DNA of 64,000 bases from Robbsia sp. KACC 23696 (GTDB taxonomy: Bacteria > Pseudomonadota > Gammaproteobacteria > Burkholderiales > Burkholderiaceae): NCBI RefSeq assembly GCF_039852015.1, contig NZ_CP156626.1:1708249-1772248 (forward strand), in the 5' to 3' direction. This document shows positions 1 through 9,587 of this stretch, one piece after another. Every line of letters starts with the position of its first letter. Position 1 is the stretch's first letter. The position numbers and the translations under genes are program-made. A model generated the notes under the pieces. It searched no databases. It had not been told where the DNA came from and saw only the letters and a list, made by a program, of their open reading frames with translations.

Positions 1-1457
1 TCCGCCAGCAGGATCTGGTTGCGTTGGTATTCGCGCATCGCGGCGAATGCCCGGGCGAGACGCTGCGGCGTCGGGAAGACGCTGATTTTGTGTTGGTGTA
101 GCAGGCTGCGCACGCCCGGGTCGAAGTCGCCGAGCCAGCAGGTCATCAGCGCGCGCGGCCAGCGGTTGGCGTAGGCGGCCACCGTCTGCGCGAGCGGCAG
201 CGCCGGCGCGTGCACGCTCGGCGTGTGGACGACGAACAGCGCGCCCGTCGACGACTGCACCGACAGGAAACGGATCGCCGCGTCATAGACCGACGGATCG
301 GCCGTTTCGCCGAGGTTGATCGGATTGCTGCCGATGCGCCAGGCGAGTTCCGGCGGCAAGGCCGTGTCGCTTGCCGATTTGCCGGCGTCGCGCGCGAGAT
401 CGTGCGTCACGGCAAGACGGCCGCCGGCGGCGTGCAAGGCGTCGGCGGCGAGGGCGCCGGTGAAGCCGCCGTTGGACAGGATCGTGACCGCGTCGCTGCC
501 GGCGAAGCGGCCGACGTGCAGCGTTTCGATCGCATCCAGCAGATCCTCGATCGATTCCACGCGCACCATGCCGGCGCGGCGAAACGCGGCGCTGAACAAG
601 GCATCGTCGTGTCGGCCATGGCGCGCGCGCAAGACGAGAACCGGTTTATTGCGCGAGGCGGCGCGTGCGGCCGAGAGGAATTTGCGCATCGCCGATGGCG
701 CGATGAAATCCATCGACAAGGCGATGGCGCCGGTCTCGCCGTCGCTGGCGAGGTAATCGAGCAGGTCGGCGCAATCGACATCGGCTTCGAGACCGCTGGT
801 GATGACCTTCGAAAAACCAATATGGCGCGCTGATGCCCACGACACCGCGGCATTGGCGAACGAGCGTGATTGCGAGATCAACGCGACGCGCCCGGCCAGC
901 GCCGGGGTATCGCCGGTGCCGGCGTGCAGTTTTGCGCGGCTGGAGACGATGCCGCTGCTCGCCGGTCCCAGGATGCGTAACATGCCGCGCCGCGCGCGCG
1001 CCAACACCGTGGCCAGCAACGCGTCGGCCCGCTCGGCATCCTCGGCGGCGGAATCGCCAATGCGTCGGTGCGGTTCGCCATACAAGACGGCCGCGCGCAC
1101 GCCGGCATCGACCAAGGCATCCACCACCACGGGCCAGTCCTCGGGGGCCGTGCAGACGAGGGCGAGGTCGCATTGGGCGGCGGTCTGGCGCAGCAGCATG
1201 CCGCCTGCCGCGGTTTCGCCAGCGCCAGCGCCTTCGCCAGAGTGGCCGGGCAAGGCATGCCGCCGCAGCCGGCCATCGGATGTAGCAAAGCCGCCTTGCA
1301 CCAATCGCGTTTCCAGCAAGGATGCGGTATAGGACAGCGTGGACGGTTGCGCCGACGGGATGCGCATTGCGCCGTCGGGACCGGGCAGCCCAGGCGCGGG
1401 CGCCACGATCACGATGGAACGCGGGCGGAACAATGCATCCAGATGACGTATCGACAC
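1..1457 (-). CDS. Acetyl-CoA synthetase (NDP-forming)-like / Pat-type acyltransferase, 3' end beyond the window
   Basis: The minus frame is open from a GTG at 1457 to the window edge, giving 485 codons without the C-terminus. GGAGAG lies about 5 bases upstream of the GTG. The N-terminal part looks like a CoA-binding Rossmann domain (SIRHLDALFRPRSIVIVAPA). It is followed by a succinyl-CoA-synthetase-like flavodoxin domain with the run ALISQSRSFANAAVSWASA, then GFSKVITSG and a D-rich DLLDYLASD stretch, and a second such domain with ILSNGGFTGALAADAL. This is the order seen in ADP-forming acetyl-CoA synthetases and in the Pat/YfiQ protein acetyltransferases, which add an ATP-grasp and a GNAT domain. 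Whether the GNAT domain is present cannot be seen. The usual SQSGA motif reads SQSRS here. It could be a metabolic acyl-CoA synthetase or a lysine acetyltransferase. The family is fairly sure; the exact role is not. Confidence 0.8.
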   Translation of the reverse strand, partial: MSIRHLDALFRPRSIVIVAPAPGLPGPDGAMRIPSAQPSTLSYTASLLETRLVQGGFATSDGRLRRHALPGHSGEGAGAGETAAGGMLLRQTAAQCDLALVCTAPEDWPVVVDALVDAGVRAAVLYGEPHRRIGDSAAEDAERADALLATVLARARRGMLRILGPASSGIVSSRAKLHAGTGDTPALAGRVALISQSRSFANAAVSWASARHIGFSKVITSGLEADVDCADLLDYLASDGETGAIALSMDFIAPSAMRKFLSAARAASRNKPVLVLRARHGRHDDALFSAAFRRAGMVRVESIEDLLDAIETLHVGRFAGSDAVTILSNGGFTGALAADALHAAGGRLAVTHDLARDAGKSASDTALPPELAWRIGSNPINLGETADPSVYDAAIRFLSVQSSTGALFVVHTPSVHAPALPLAQTVAAYANRWPRALMTCWLGDFDPGVRSLLHQHKISVFPTPQRLARAFAAMREYQRNQILLA

Positions 1458-1560
1458 CAGGCTCTCCGTAGACGACAGGCACGGCGCAACGCGCGCGCCG
1501 GGTCTACAGCATAGCGGGATGTCGTCGCGCTGCCTATGTTCGCCGAGGTCTGGCGCTCGG

Positions 1561-2292
1561 CTAGAGATCCCGGCGCGGCAAGTCGAGCGTATCGGCGATT
1601 TCCGCGGACAGTCTTTCGCGGCGGGGGCCTTGGCGGACGGGGACGGCCAGCACGCGATCCTCGGCGATGACAAAGATCCGCTGCCGGGCGCGTCGTACCG
1701 GGTGGCCGCCGGTGAAGTCGCCGAAAGCGGGCAAGACCCCGACGTCGGCACCGAAGTGAAAGCAGGCCAGACGCACCGCATCGGCGCCTGCCCGAACCGT
1801 GAACACCGGGTGTTCGTGGCCGGCCAGCGAATAATAGCCGGGCGTCTGCATCGGATAGTGACAGCAGGCCCAGGGGCCGATCAACCAGGGTTCGTCATGA
1901 ACGGCGATGCCCAGCGACGCGGGCGGTACCCCCGCGTGTCGGTCGTGATTGCCGCTGATCAAGGCGATCTCGAGCGCCGCGTGAGCATCGCGCCAGGCGC
2001 GCATCGCATCGAGGATCTCCGGAGAATGCGCCTCGCGCGCGTGCAGCAGATCGCCGAGGAAGACCAGCCGTCGCGCCGGATGCTGCCGCAAGAGACTGTC
2101 GAGCCGGGACAACGTCGACGCGCTGACCCCGCGCGGGACCGGTACACCGCGAGCGTGAAACACCGCCTCCTTGCCCAGATGCGCATCGGCGACGAACAGC
2201 GTCGCGCTGTCGGGATCGAAGACGGCCCGTTCGGGACAAAGCAGCAACGCATGACCGGCGACATCGATCGTCAACGGCTCGGACGCGTGCAT
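1561..2292 (-). CDS. pdeM: Ligase-associated DNA damage response endonuclease PdeM (metallophosphoesterase)
   Basis: A protein of about 243 residues with the calcineurin-like phosphoesterase signatures in order: ADAHLGKE, FLGDLLHAREAH, SGNHDRH and AGHEHPVF. These supply the two-metal site. The family is found beside ATP-dependent DNA ligase, Lhr-type helicase and a metallo-beta-lactamase exonuclease, as here, and is thought to act as a nuclease in that repair pathway. I chose the ATG at 2292. An in-frame TTG at 2313 would add seven residues, and neither has a strong ribosome binding site. It follows the helicase gene after 36 bases, on the same strand, so it is probably the last gene of the repair operon. 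Confidence 0.87.
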   Translation of the reverse strand: MHASEPLTIDVAGHALLLCPERAVFDPDSATLFVADAHLGKEAVFHARGVPVPRGVSASTLSRLDSLLRQHPARRLVFLGDLLHAREAHSPEILDAMRAWRDAHAALEIALISGNHDRHAGVPPASLGIAVHDEPWLIGPWACCHYPMQTPGYYSLAGHEHPVFTVRAGADAVRLACFHFGADVGVLPAFGDFTGGHPVRRARQRIFVIAEDRVLAVPVRQGPRRERLSAEIADTLDLPRRDL

Positions 2293-2328
2293 CGGAGTAG
2301 GTGTAGATGGCAAGGGTGGGCGGTTCGC

Positions 2329-4896
2329 TCAAGCATGGGGGCGGCGGAGATCCGCCGCGCGTTCCAAGGTCTTAAGCATTCGCTGTACCCGCTCGTGTAA
2401 CTGTTCGGTACTGATTCTTTCGCGCAGGCGCGCAATCATCAACGGAAAGGCGAATGGCGTGGGGCGCGGCGGCGTGGTCGTGATAATCCGGCCTGCATTG
2501 ATACGCTGCAGTGCTTGCCGCAGGCGCGCGACATCCAGCTCTTGCAACAAGACTTCGTCACGGGCCTGGGTGAGCAGGCGATTGTCGGGTTCGTGTTTGG
2601 CGAAGACCTGGTAAAACAGGCCGGCCGATGCCTGCAATTGCCGGGCGCTCCGCTGCTCGCCGGGATGACTTTGAAAAATGAGCCCACTAATACGGGCGAT
2701 CTCGCGGAAGCGACGCGCGGCCAGCTCCGACGCGTTCAGGCTGTCGAGAATGTCCTGTTCCAGACCGGCCTCGGCAAACAGGCCTTCCGCGATCAAGGCA
2801 TCCCAATCCAGGCGCGTGGGCCCCAGTAACTCGAAGCCATAGTCATTGACGGACAAGGACAGCGTCAACGGACCGCGCTTCGCCGCGCGCCAGGCGCACA
2901 GCGCGGCCAGTCCAATATGAGCGGTTCGGCCGGCAAAGGGATAACAGAAGTGGTGCCATCCCTCGCGCGTCTTGACGGTCTCCACCAGGAGCGCATCCGG
3001 ACGCGGTAAAGCCGACCAGTCGCGTTGCAGCATCAGCAGCGGCATCACCGCCCTCAGTTCAGGGGCATCGCGGTCGGCGTCATCGCCGGCGTCCGCGCTC
3101 GCGTCTGCTGGAATCGGATGCCGGTCGCCAACCGCCGCGAGCACATCGAGCATGGCGTCGGCCAATTCGGAAGACAAGGGCATCCGGCCACCCTGCCATT
3201 GCGGAATCGCGCCGCGCGCACTATCGGCGCGACGCACATAGGCCGTCATTTCCTTGATGCGGACCAGCGTCACGGTGCGGCCGGCAAAGGTGAAGGTATC
3301 GCCCGGACGTAGCCGCGATACGAAGGATTCCTCGATGGTGCCGATGCGCCCGCCACTGACCCATTCGATGCGCATGGCGGCATCGGCGACGATCGTCCCG
3401 ATATTCGCGCGGTGACGGCGGGCCAGGTCCGCCCGCGGCGCGTGGTAATGGCCATCGTCGCCGCGCGCGATACGGTGGTAGGTCGGGTAGCCGCGCAACG
3501 CGTCGCCGCCGTGTTCGACGAAGGCGATCGTCCAGTCGAGCGTCGCGCGGTCCAGATTGCGATACGACCAGGCCTGCTGTAATTCATGCAGCAAGGGGCC
3601 ACCCGCGTCGAAGCCGCCACCGAGCGCCAAGGTCACCAGATGCTGCACCAGCACGTCGAGCGGCTTCTCCGGCGGCGTGCGCGATTCGATATGGCCGGAC
3701 AATGCCGCGTTGCGGGCAGCCACCGCTTCGATCAATTCCAGCGCATGCGTGGGTACCAGCGTCACCCGCGACGGGCGTCCCGGCGCATGACCGGAGCGGC
3801 CGGCGCGTTGCAACAGCCGCGCGACGCCTTTCGGGGAGCCCACCTGAAATACCCGCTCGACCGGCGAGAAATCGACGCCGAGGTCCAAGCTGGACGTACA
3901 CACCACCGCTTTCAACGTGCCTTCGCGCAGTCCTTCCTCGACCCAGCGCCGCACGCTCGCGTCCAGGGAGCCGTGATGGAGTGCGATCACGCCGGCCCAA
4001 TCCGGGCGTGCGGCGAGCAGCGCTTGATACCATAGCTCGGATTGCGCGCGCGTGTTCGTGAACAGCAGCGCACTGCGCGCGCCGTCTATTTCCCGAGCGA
4101 CCGGCTCGACCAGCCGCGTGCCGAGATGGCCGGCCCACGGAAAGCGTTCGATCGGATGCGGGATCAAGGTGTCGATCGTGATCACCTTCGGCGTGTGTCC
4201 CTGGACGATCCGGCGCCGTGCGGCGGGTATCGCATGCAGCAGCACGTCGCGCGCCGCGTCGAGATTGCCGAGCGTGGCCGACAGTCCCCAGATGCGGAGC
4301 GCGGGCGTGGCGCCGATAGCAATGTCGCCAGCGCTGTCGGCTTGCGCGTCGCCGCCGCCGGGCGTGCGCCAGCGCGCCAGACGCGCGAGGGCGAGTTGCA
4401 CCTGAACGCCGCGCTTGTTGCCGAGCATTTCATGCCATTCGTCGACGACGACGGTATGCACATGGCGCAGCAGCGATTGCGCATTGGCACGGCTCAGCAG
4501 CAAAGAGACGCTTTCCGGCGTCGTCACGAGCACGGTGGGCAGGCGTCGATCCTGTCGCGCCCGTTCGGCGCTCGGGGTATCGCCGGTGCGCAGGCCGATG
4601 GTCCAGTCTGGCCGAAGAGCGGCCATCGGTGCCGACAAGGCGCGCAAGGTATCCGCGGCGAGCGCGCGCATCGGTGTGATCCAGAGGACCGACAGCGGCG
4701 CCACCTTATGCGTACCGGCATCGTCAGCGTCGGCGGCATCGAGAATGCCGCCCCAGACAGCAAGCGTCTTGCCGGCACCGGTCGTCGCATGCAGAAGACC
4801 GCTATCGCCCGCGCCTACTGCATCCCATACGCTTTCCTGAAACGGGAAGGGCGTCCAACCATTCTGCCGGAACCATTGCTGCAAGCTCCGGCTCAT
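2329..4896 (-). CDS. Ligase-associated DNA damage response DEXH-box helicase (Lhr-Core type)
   Basis: An 855-residue superfamily 2 helicase. Visible motifs are Walker A ATTGAGKT at residues 37-44, the DEWH box at 152-155 (VVVDEWHEML), LSATLGN, a motif V-like region (CTSSLDLGVDF) and motif VI QRAGRSGH. The C-terminal half matches the Lhr core (winged helix plus a DUF4145-like/Lhr-specific region) rather than long Lhr proteins of about 1500 residues. Lhr-Core proteins are ATP-dependent 3'-to-5' translocases that unwind RNA:DNA hybrids and DNA. The gene overlaps the stop of the ligase gene by four bases (ATGA at 4893-4896), which implies translational coupling. It is the third gene of the exonuclease-ligase-helicase-PdeM set. 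Confidence 0.92.
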   Translation of the reverse strand: MSRSLQQWFRQNGWTPFPFQESVWDAVGAGDSGLLHATTGAGKTLAVWGGILDAADADDAGTHKVAPLSVLWITPMRALAADTLRALSAPMAALRPDWTIGLRTGDTPSAERARQDRRLPTVLVTTPESVSLLLSRANAQSLLRHVHTVVVDEWHEMLGNKRGVQVQLALARLARWRTPGGGDAQADSAGDIAIGATPALRIWGLSATLGNLDAARDVLLHAIPAARRRIVQGHTPKVITIDTLIPHPIERFPWAGHLGTRLVEPVAREIDGARSALLFTNTRAQSELWYQALLAARPDWAGVIALHHGSLDASVRRWVEEGLREGTLKAVVCTSSLDLGVDFSPVERVFQVGSPKGVARLLQRAGRSGHAPGRPSRVTLVPTHALELIEAVAARNAALSGHIESRTPPEKPLDVLVQHLVTLALGGGFDAGGPLLHELQQAWSYRNLDRATLDWTIAFVEHGGDALRGYPTYHRIARGDDGHYHAPRADLARRHRANIGTIVADAAMRIEWVSGGRIGTIEESFVSRLRPGDTFTFAGRTVTLVRIKEMTAYVRRADSARGAIPQWQGGRMPLSSELADAMLDVLAAVGDRHPIPADASADAGDDADRDAPELRAVMPLLMLQRDWSALPRPDALLVETVKTREGWHHFCYPFAGRTAHIGLAALCAWRAAKRGPLTLSLSVNDYGFELLGPTRLDWDALIAEGLFAEAGLEQDILDSLNASELAARRFREIARISGLIFQSHPGEQRSARQLQASAGLFYQVFAKHEPDNRLLTQARDEVLLQELDVARLRQALQRINAGRIITTTPPRPTPFAFPLMIARLRERISTEQLHERVQRMLKTLERAADLRRPHA

Positions 4897-6812
4897 ACGG
4901 CCGTCCGATCCGGCCGCGCGACGTCGGCGTCGGCGTTGGTTTCCGTGTCGATATCGGTGTCGGAGGCGGGCGTGCTTTCAGGCGCCGTACCGTGCTGCTC
5001 GCCGATCGGCAACAAGGCTTGCAACGTGTGCAAGGTGTCGGCCTCTTCGATCGGCTTGTCTTCGCGCCATCGCAGCATCCGTGGAAAGCGGACCGCAATG
5101 CCGGATTTATGCCGCGGACTGCGCGCGATGCCCTCGAAGGCGATCTCGAAAAGCAGCGTGGGCCGCACGCTGCGCACCGGACCGAATTTCTCGATCGTCG
5201 TATTGCGCACGATGGCATCGACGCGTTTGATTTCCGCGTCGGTCAAGCCGGAATAAGCCTTTGTAAAAGGCACCAATGCACGGTCTGCCGCGCCTGGCGG
5301 TCGATCCCACACGGCAAAGGTGTAGTCGGTGTATAGATTCGCGCGCCGACCGTGGCCGGCTTGCGCATACAACAGCACGGCATCGACCGTGTAGGGCGCG
5401 ACCTTCCACTTGTACCATTCGCCATCGACGCGCGTGCGGCCTACGCCATAGCGGCTGTGCCGATGTTTCAGCATGATGCCCTCGACGCCGCGTGCCCGGC
5501 TTTCATCGCGCATGGCGGCAAGGCTCGCCCATTGCGGCGCGCCGACCAGTGCCGGCAGCGTGATCGTAGGGGGCATCGTGCCGACTGCGGCGGCGTCCGC
5601 CGGAAAGACGTTCGGCAGGGCCTCCAGTGCCGTCCGACGTTCGGCGAGCGGACGCTCTCGCAGATCGTGACCGGCGTCTTCCAACAGGTCGTACACGAGA
5701 TAGCGGGCCGGCGATTCGGCGAGGATCTTCTTGCTGACGGTCTTGCGCGTGATGCGCGGTTGCAGTTGTGCGAACGGTGCCGGGCTCGACGCTTCCGGCG
5801 GCCAGGCAACGATCTCGCCATCGAGTACGGTACCGTCGGGGAGTGCCGTGGCCGCGGCGGTGATCTCGGGGAAACGATCGGTGATCAGCTCCTCCCCCCG
5901 CGACCAGAGCCAGGTTTGCCCGCCGCGCTTGACCAATTGCGTGCGGATGCCGTCCCATTTCCATTCCGCCTGCCAATCGGCCCGCTCGCCGAGTTTGTGT
6001 GCGATCGCGGCGGCATCGTCGATATCGCCGGCCAGCGGTTGGGCGAGAAAGAATGGATAGGGCAGACCCAGGTCTTCCTCGCTCAGCGGCGATGCCGTGC
6101 CGGCGTCGGAAAGGGCGCCGCCCTGCGACGCGGCGAACGGCAGACCCGGCTGCAACGTCGCGTGATCGTCCTCGACGCGGACATCGGCGCTTTCGGTCAG
6201 CGCGCCAGGATCGATCGAGCCCTCGCGCGCGATCAGAGCCAGGAAGCGGGCCGCGGTGGGCGTGCGTTTGCTGTCGGTCCATCCGACCATGCGATGGGCA
6301 ATGCGTTTCTGGTCGATGCCGGCAATATCGGCCAGCGCGCGAATGACCAACTGACGCGAGACACCTACCCGAAAGCCGCCGCCGATCAGTTTGGTCAACA
6401 AGAATCGACCTGACCAATCGAGTCGATCCCAATAGCCGAACAGCGCTTCCGCCACGATCTCGGGCGCCGCGCCACGCAGTGGCAACAGGCGGTCGGTGAT
6501 CCAGACGGAGAGGGGGACGTCCTCATCCGATGTCGGTGGCGGCAGCACGTGCGCGATCGTTTCGGCAAGGTCGCCCACGGTGTCGTAACACTCGTCGAAG
6601 AGCCATTCCGTCAATCCGGCACGCTGTTGCGCCAGCGTACGGAGCAGGCGCGTCGGCACGACCTGTCGCGGTTTGCCGCCGGCGAGAAAATAGGCGGCCC
6701 ACGCTGCATCGGCCGGTTCGGCCGAGGCGAAATACGCGCGCAAGGCGTCGTGCTTGTCATGCGTTGCCGTACTCGCATCCAGCGTCGTGTAAAGCGTCGA
6801 GAAGGCTTTCAT
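4893..6812 (-). CDS. ATP-dependent DNA ligase of the ligase-associated repair cluster
   Basis: A 639-residue ligase. The adenylation lysine lies in EWKWDGIR (Lys285), followed by the nucleotidyltransferase motifs WSRGEE, LDGEIVAW and GIMLKHRHSRYGVGR, and the OB-fold region ending near RFPRMLRWREDK. The N-terminal 250 residues match the alpha-helical DNA-binding domain of the LigB/Lig1-like bacterial ligases. It seals nicks using ATP and is separate from the essential NAD-dependent LigA, which is not in this window. It overlaps both neighbours by four bases (6809-6812 and 4893-4896), so it lies inside a coupled operon. The C-terminal tail is rich in Asp and Thr and probably disordered. Confidence 0.93.
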   Translation of the reverse strand: MKAFSTLYTTLDASTATHDKHDALRAYFASAEPADAAWAAYFLAGGKPRQVVPTRLLRTLAQQRAGLTEWLFDECYDTVGDLAETIAHVLPPPTSDEDVPLSVWITDRLLPLRGAAPEIVAEALFGYWDRLDWSGRFLLTKLIGGGFRVGVSRQLVIRALADIAGIDQKRIAHRMVGWTDSKRTPTAARFLALIAREGSIDPGALTESADVRVEDDHATLQPGLPFAASQGGALSDAGTASPLSEEDLGLPYPFFLAQPLAGDIDDAAAIAHKLGERADWQAEWKWDGIRTQLVKRGGQTWLWSRGEELITDRFPEITAAATALPDGTVLDGEIVAWPPEASSPAPFAQLQPRITRKTVSKKILAESPARYLVYDLLEDAGHDLRERPLAERRTALEALPNVFPADAAAVGTMPPTITLPALVGAPQWASLAAMRDESRARGVEGIMLKHRHSRYGVGRTRVDGEWYKWKVAPYTVDAVLLYAQAGHGRRANLYTDYTFAVWDRPPGAADRALVPFTKAYSGLTDAEIKRVDAIVRNTTIEKFGPVRSVRPTLLFEIAFEGIARSPRHKSGIAVRFPRMLRWREDKPIEEADTLHTLQALLPIGEQHGTAPESTPASDTDIDTETNADADVARPDRTAV

Positions 6813-8047
6813 TTCGGCGTCGTCTCCCGCGCGCCGGTGGATGCGTCGTGTTCGATGACGTCGCCCCCATCGGGCCGGTTATCGATCTCGGCCACCGCCG
6901 CCTTGTCTTTCGCTTCCTCTTCCGCGCCTTCGTCGCCGGTGTAGGCGGTCTCGAAATTCCCCGCTTCATAGCCGTGCTCGGACAGCCAGCGGACCAGCGG
7001 CGCGGTGTGGCCATGGGTCACGATGACACGAGATGCGCCGGTCGCACCGATTGCCTGCAGCAGGCCGGGCCAGTCCGCGTGATCGGAGAGGACGAAACCA
7101 CGGTCCACCCCACGTCGGCGCCGCGCCCCACGTAGCCGCATCCATCCGGAAGCGAAGGCGTCACGATACGCGCCATGTTTGTTGAAACGACGTAACCAGG
7201 GCGAGCCGGCCGCTGAGGGCGGCGCGACGATCAGTGCCCGTGATAAGTTGCCCGCGGCGCTCCGATCCTTGCCGGTTTCCGCCATCACGCGCTGCGTGGG
7301 TGGCAGCGCGACGCCGCTTTCGCGATAGACGGCGTTCAGGTTCTCGACGGCACCATGACAGACGATCGGGCCAATCGAGGGATCGATCGATGCGAGCAAG
7401 CGCTGCGCTTTGCCGAACGCGTAACAGAACACGACCGACGGTCTGCCGGCGGCGGCATTCTCCGCCCACCAGCGGTTCAATTCCCCGAAGACCACGTCCG
7501 GTTCGTCCCAGCGATAGATCGGCAGCCCGAAGGTGGACTCGGTAATGAAGGTGTCGCATCGCACCGCTTCGAACGGGGCGCATGTCGGGTCCGGGGCGAC
7601 CTTGTAGTCGCCGGACGCAACCCAGACTTCACCGCGGTGCGCGATCCGGACCTGCGACGCGCCCAAGACATGGCCAGCCGGGTGAAACGACAGATCGACG
7701 TCGCCGATCCGGATGCGTTCGCCGTATGGCAAGGTCTGCAAGTCGATTTCACCGAGGCGGGCTCGCAAGACGCCGGCGCCGTCGCCATTCGCCAGATAAT
7801 GGCCATGGCCGGTGCGGGCATGGTCGGAATGGGCGTGCGTGATGATCGCGCGTTCGACGGGACGCCAGGGATCGATATAAAAATCGCCAGCGGCGCAGTA
7901 GAGGCCCCGTGGCGTGGTGATGATGAGGTCGTCAGGCAATCGAGCGCGTCCGGTATGGCGCCGTGCCGATCCCGGGATCCTGATCCGGGCCGACAGCGGC
8001 GAGGGCGCGCGGCTGCACGCCATGCCGTTGAAACATGCAAAATCCAT
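6809..8047 (-). CDS. Ligase-associated DNA damage response exonuclease (metallo-beta-lactamase fold)
   Basis: A 412-residue protein of the SNM1/Artemis-like beta-CASP group. The metal motif is ITHAHSDHARTGHGHYL, followed by HPAGHVLGASQV, ASGDYK, and later FVLSDHADW and VTHGHTAPLVRWL. Family members usually begin near DLIITTPRGLYCAAGDFYIDP, so the first 35-40 residues here may be untranslated. The ATG at 8047 lacks a strong ribosome binding site, and a later start is possible. The C-terminal tail is Glu/Ala/Lys-rich. It is the first gene of the four-gene repair cluster and overlaps the ligase start by four bases. Its expected job is trimming DNA ends before ligation. Confidence 0.9.
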   Translation of the reverse strand: MDFACFNGMACSRAPSPLSARIRIPGSARRHTGRARLPDDLIITTPRGLYCAAGDFYIDPWRPVERAIITHAHSDHARTGHGHYLANGDGAGVLRARLGEIDLQTLPYGERIRIGDVDLSFHPAGHVLGASQVRIAHRGEVWVASGDYKVAPDPTCAPFEAVRCDTFITESTFGLPIYRWDEPDVVFGELNRWWAENAAAGRPSVVFCYAFGKAQRLLASIDPSIGPIVCHGAVENLNAVYRESGVALPPTQRVMAETGKDRSAAGNLSRALIVAPPSAAGSPWLRRFNKHGAYRDAFASGWMRLRGARRRRGVDRGFVLSDHADWPGLLQAIGATGASRVIVTHGHTAPLVRWLSEHGYEAGNFETAYTGDEGAEEEAKDKAAVAEIDNRPDGGDVIEHDASTGARETTPK

Positions 8048-8089
8048 ACCCGAGGTGATTGCCGTCCCGGGCAGCCGATTGCTGCGCGC

Positions 8090-9382
8090 TCAGCCGTCCG
8101 ATCGATCTGCCGCGGCTTCCTCCGGCTGAATCAAGGCGGCCAGACGCGCGTCATAACTCGAGTGGATATGGGTGCGCGACTTGTCCGGGCGTGCATGGCG
8201 ATAGGCGTGTCGCAAGGCCAGCGCCGCTTCGTGAAAACCCGACAGGATCAGCTTCTGCTTATTGCCGTACCCGGCGATATCGCCGGCCGCATAGACGCGT
8301 GGTATCGACGTTTCGTAATGCAAGGGATCGACGGTCGTGCGACCGCCCGCGATCTCGAGCCCCCAGCCGCTGATCGGACCGAGTGCGGCGACCAATCCAT
8401 ACAGAACGACGAGCTGATCGGCGTCCACGATATACGCTCCGTCCCGTTGCGTCACGGTGACGGCCGCCAGCGAGTGCGGCGATGCCTCCGTTTCTTGCGC
8501 ATGCAACGCACCAATCGTGCCGATGCGTAGCGAGATCTCCTCGCGCGCGACTGCCTCGCGCAACGCCGCGACCGACGCGTCGGCGGCACGGAAGGTATCG
8601 CGCCGATGCACGAGCGTCAGCGTCTTCGCCACATCGCGCAGCGCCAGCGCCCAGTCCAGAGCCGAATCGCCGCCCCCGGCGATTACCACGCGTTGCCCCT
8701 GAAAGCGCGCGATGTCGCGGACGGCATAGTGCACCGCATGGCCTTCGAGGCGGTCCGCCACCTCGCTGGCGGGGCCGGACACCCGCTGCGGGACGAACGC
8801 GCCATTGCCGGCGCAAAGCAGCACGGCCGCCGCATCGAACGTCAGCCCGCGATCGGTCTCGACCACGATGCGATGCGATTCGGTCACCGCGCCTGCCGCT
8901 GCCGGCTCGGGTGCAGGCTTCTCCGCCGCCGAATCTTGCGTCGGCGCGGCGCGCAACGAGACCGCCTGTTGTCCCAGATGGATCGGCGCGCCGAAGGGCC
9001 GCGCTTGTTCGAGCAGGCGTGACACCAGTTCTCGCGCCGTACAGACGGGCAGGGCCGGGATGTCGTAGATCGGCTTGTCCGGATAGAGTTCCGTACATTG
9101 GCCGCCCGGTTCGTCGAGTGCCTCGACGATCTCGCAGGACAAGCCGAGCACGCCGGCCTGGAAGGCGGCAAACAAGCCGACCGGACCGGCCCCGATGATC
9201 AGGACATCGACCTTTCGCGCCGCACCCTGGCGGCCCGCGTCGGTCTCGTCTGCCGGATAGGTCGCGGACGGCGCCGCGTCGGCGTGCGTATGCGGCACGG
9301 GCGATGCGGTCGGCGAACCGTCGGATGCCGGTGAAGCGGCGTGGTGGGCGGCGTCTGCCGCGGCACTGCGATCTATGCTCAT
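8090..9382 (-). CDS. Ferredoxin--NADP+ reductase, type 2 (thioredoxin-reductase-like)
   Basis: An FAD/NADP oxidoreductase of 430 residues from the ATG at 9382. It shows the FAD-binding GAGPVGLFAAFQAG, GGQCTELYPDKPIYDIP, the NADP-binding GGGDSALDWA, and the C-terminal AAGDIAGYGNKQKLI. The CxxC of thioredoxin reductase is absent, which fits FNR2. It passes electrons between NADP(H) and ferredoxin or flavodoxin. The N-terminus carries about 60 extra Ala/Asp/His-rich residues before the FAD domain, and there is an insert (SAAEKPAPEPAAAGAV) that is unusual for the family; both look disordered. A TTG-like start at 9436 would extend it by 18 residues. It lies 42 bases upstream of the exonuclease gene, on the same strand, and may share its transcript. 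Confidence 0.88.
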   Translation of the reverse strand: MSIDRSAAADAAHHAASPASDGSPTASPVPHTHADAAPSATYPADETDAGRQGAARKVDVLIIGAGPVGLFAAFQAGVLGLSCEIVEALDEPGGQCTELYPDKPIYDIPALPVCTARELVSRLLEQARPFGAPIHLGQQAVSLRAAPTQDSAAEKPAPEPAAAGAVTESHRIVVETDRGLTFDAAAVLLCAGNGAFVPQRVSGPASEVADRLEGHAVHYAVRDIARFQGQRVVIAGGGDSALDWALALRDVAKTLTLVHRRDTFRAADASVAALREAVAREEISLRIGTIGALHAQETEASPHSLAAVTVTQRDGAYIVDADQLVVLYGLVAALGPISGWGLEIAGGRTTVDPLHYETSIPRVYAAGDIAGYGNKQKLILSGFHEAALALRHAYRHARPDKSRTHIHSSYDARLAALIQPEEAAADRSDG

Positions 9383-9539
9383 CGATTCGATTGGTCCGGT
9401 TGCGCGGGTTCGGCGTATGCATCGCCTTGTGTGCATTGTCGCGCGAAACGGCCGCCGCTCGCGTTGGATGCGGCCTTAGCCCTGCCGCAGGCGGGGCTTT
9501 AGCGGCACGCCGCAACGTGACGCCTGTCCGACGGGCGTA

Positions 9540-9580
9540 AAAAGAAACGGGGCAGCCGACTTGCGCCAGGCTGCCCCGTG
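9540..9580 (-). terminator. Rho-independent terminator of the mdtABC operon
   Basis: Read on the minus strand, a perfect 10-bp stem (CGGGGCAGCC with GGCTGCCCCG, loop 9560-9570) is followed by GTTTCTTTTT. It lies just after the mdtC-like stop at 9588 and closes the efflux operon before the reductase gene. Confidence 0.85.
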
Positions 9581-9587
9581 TACGACC

